Shown: piece by piece, positions 5,272 through 6,041 of the stretch
Layout of the letters: each line of letters starts with the position of its first letter
How positions within the stretch are numbered: position 1 is the stretch's first letter
From: JANRKF01 sp964519595
GTDB taxonomy: Bacteria; Pseudomonadota; Alphaproteobacteria; Rickettsiales; SXRF01
Direction of reading: 5' to 3'
DNA: 6,041 bases
Assembly (NCBI GenBank): GCA_964519595.1
Contig: CAZFJN010000063.1
Coordinates: 1-6,041, forward strand
Translations under genes and position numbers: made by a program
The notes under the pieces: model-generated
Databases searched by the model: none
The model's input: the letters and a program-made list of their open reading frames with translations, nothing else
What the model was told of the DNA's origin: nothing

Positions 5272-6041
5272 ATGAATCCTGTAATCATAATTCCGGCACG
5301 GCTTGCTTCAACGCGCTTGCCTAACAAGCCATTAGCGTTAATTGGCAATGAGCCGATGATTGTTCATGTCTGGCGGCGCGCGCTTGCTTCCGGAATTGGC
5401 AGGGTTGTAGTGGCATGTGATTCTATTGATATTCAGCAAGTAATTATTGAAGCAGGCGGCGAGGTTGTGCTTACTGATCCTGATTTACCTTCCGGCTCTG
5501 ACAGAATTTACCAGGCCTTGTGCGAAATTGATAAAGAAAAAAAGCATGATGTAATAATAAATGTGCAAGGCGACATGCCAACTCTTGATCCGCAGATAAT
5601 AATATCCGCCGCGCATTTACTGGAAAACAATAATGTAGATATTGGAACTCTGGCGGCGATTATTACTGATGAGGCGGAAAAAAATGATAATTCAGTAGTA
5701 AAAATCGCTTTATCGGGAAGCCGCGCCCTTTATTTTTCACGCGCCTTGATTCCGCATGGCGCAGAAATTCATTATCATCATATCGGAATTTATGCTTACA
5801 GACGCGCGGCGCTGGAAAAATTCATCAAGCTGCCGCCTAGTAAGCTGGAAATTTCTGAAAAGCTCGAACAGCTGCGCGCTTTGGAAGCCGGACTGCGAAT
5901 TGATGTGGCAATAGTTGCTACTACGCCGCTGGGCGTTGATACTGAGGAAGGTTTGTATAAGGCGCGCTTCATTATCAGGGATCAGGAATCGGGAATCAGG
6001 AATCAGGGATCAGGGATCAAGGTAAGTAATCAAGGAAGCAA
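5272..6041 (+). CDS. kdsB: 3-deoxy-manno-octulosonate cytidylyltransferase (CMP-Kdo synthetase), 3' end open
   Basis: KdsB couples Kdo to CTP, giving CMP-Kdo and pyrophosphate in the cytoplasm, for attachment of Kdo to lipid A. From ATG at 5272 the frame stays open for 256 codons to the window edge. Signatures run in order: IPARLASTRLPNKPL (7-21, nucleotide-binding loop), SGSDR (74-78), NVQGDMP (97-103, metal and substrate site), ALYFSRALIP (152-161), HHIGIYAYRR (169-178), KLEQLRALEAG (197-207) and PLGVDTEEGLYKAR (219-232). Relatives are about 245-250 residues and normally end soon after that last motif. Here the frame continues into a heptamer DNA array, giving the 7-residue pattern IRDQESG, IRNQGSG, IKVSNQG with no stop seen. 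There is no clear Shine-Dalgarno. The gene is divergent from cycM; pheA is the neighbour I would expect downstream (memory). The catalytic core is intact. Confidence 0.95.
   Translation, partial: MNPVIIIPARLASTRLPNKPLALIGNEPMIVHVWRRALASGIGRVVVACDSIDIQQVIIEAGGEVVLTDPDLPSGSDRIYQALCEIDKEKKHDVIINVQGDMPTLDPQIIISAAHLLENNNVDIGTLAAIITDEAEKNDNSVVKIALSGSRALYFSRALIPHGAEIHYHHIGIYAYRRAALEKFIKLPPSKLEISEKLEQLRALEAGLRIDVAIVATTPLGVDTEEGLYKARFIIRDQESGIRNQGSGIKVSNQGS
5974..6022. repeat. Heptamer tandem repeat array, unit ATCRGGR, inside the kdsB 3' end
   Basis: Seven uninterrupted 7-nt units are present: ATCAGGG, ATCAGGA, ATCGGGA, ATCAGGA, ATCAGGG, ATCAGGG and ATCAAGG. A partial echo follows (ATCAAGG at 6029-6035). 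Variation is almost entirely A/G at two positions, as in the other array at 1179-1226, but the unit is different. It starts 11 nt after the codons for conserved KYKAR-region residues of KdsB (YKAR at 229-232), so it is fused in frame to the normal protein end. It may continue beyond the window. Confidence 0.93.

Overview
The window looks like part of an alphaproteobacterial chromosome. The KdsB sequence has the alphaproteobacterial style (LTDPDLPSGSDR, NVQGDMPTLDP, KLEQLRALEAG, PLGVDTEEGL). Beside it, divergently transcribed, is a membrane-anchored CycM-type cytochrome c, a pairing I recall from Rhizobiales (memory, not checked here). Genes for lipopolysaccharide core synthesis and a periplasmic binding protein indicate a Gram-negative, respiring cell. 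Coding DNA is moderately AT-rich and the gaps are strongly AT-rich. I cannot name a genus.

Layout. Five minus-strand genes fill positions 51-5043, in transcription order: cycM (membrane cytochrome c), an NfeD-family protein, a paraslipin-type SPFH protein, yejA (peptide/microcin C-type binding protein) and yejB (its permease). Gaps are short (18, 51 and 68 nt) and the SPFH and yejA genes overlap by ATGA, so they may be one transcript. The remaining Yej components (yejE, yejF) would be expected to the left of position 1. A 228-nt AT-rich divergent control region (5044-5271) separates this block from plus-strand kdsB, which is still open at the right edge.

How the genes relate. CycM carries electrons from the bc1 complex to a terminal oxidase. 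NfeD and the SPFH protein form the usual partner pair for membrane microdomain organisation or protein quality control. YejA and YejB take up oligopeptides. KdsB activates Kdo for lipid A-core assembly. The shared theme is the inner membrane and envelope, but they are not one pathway.

The most unusual material is non-genic. There are two perfect or near-perfect 7-nt tandem arrays of different sequence, each with about seven units. One lies in the yejA-yejB gap directly before the yejB start, where its ribosome-binding site should be. The other runs in frame through the 3' end of kdsB, so that the protein tail becomes a 7-residue repeat. A third, degenerate repeat cluster (GATAATT units) lies in the cycM/kdsB control region. 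I found no CRISPR array, insertion sequence, RNA gene, defence system or convincing terminator, and nothing that amounts to a new multi-gene system.
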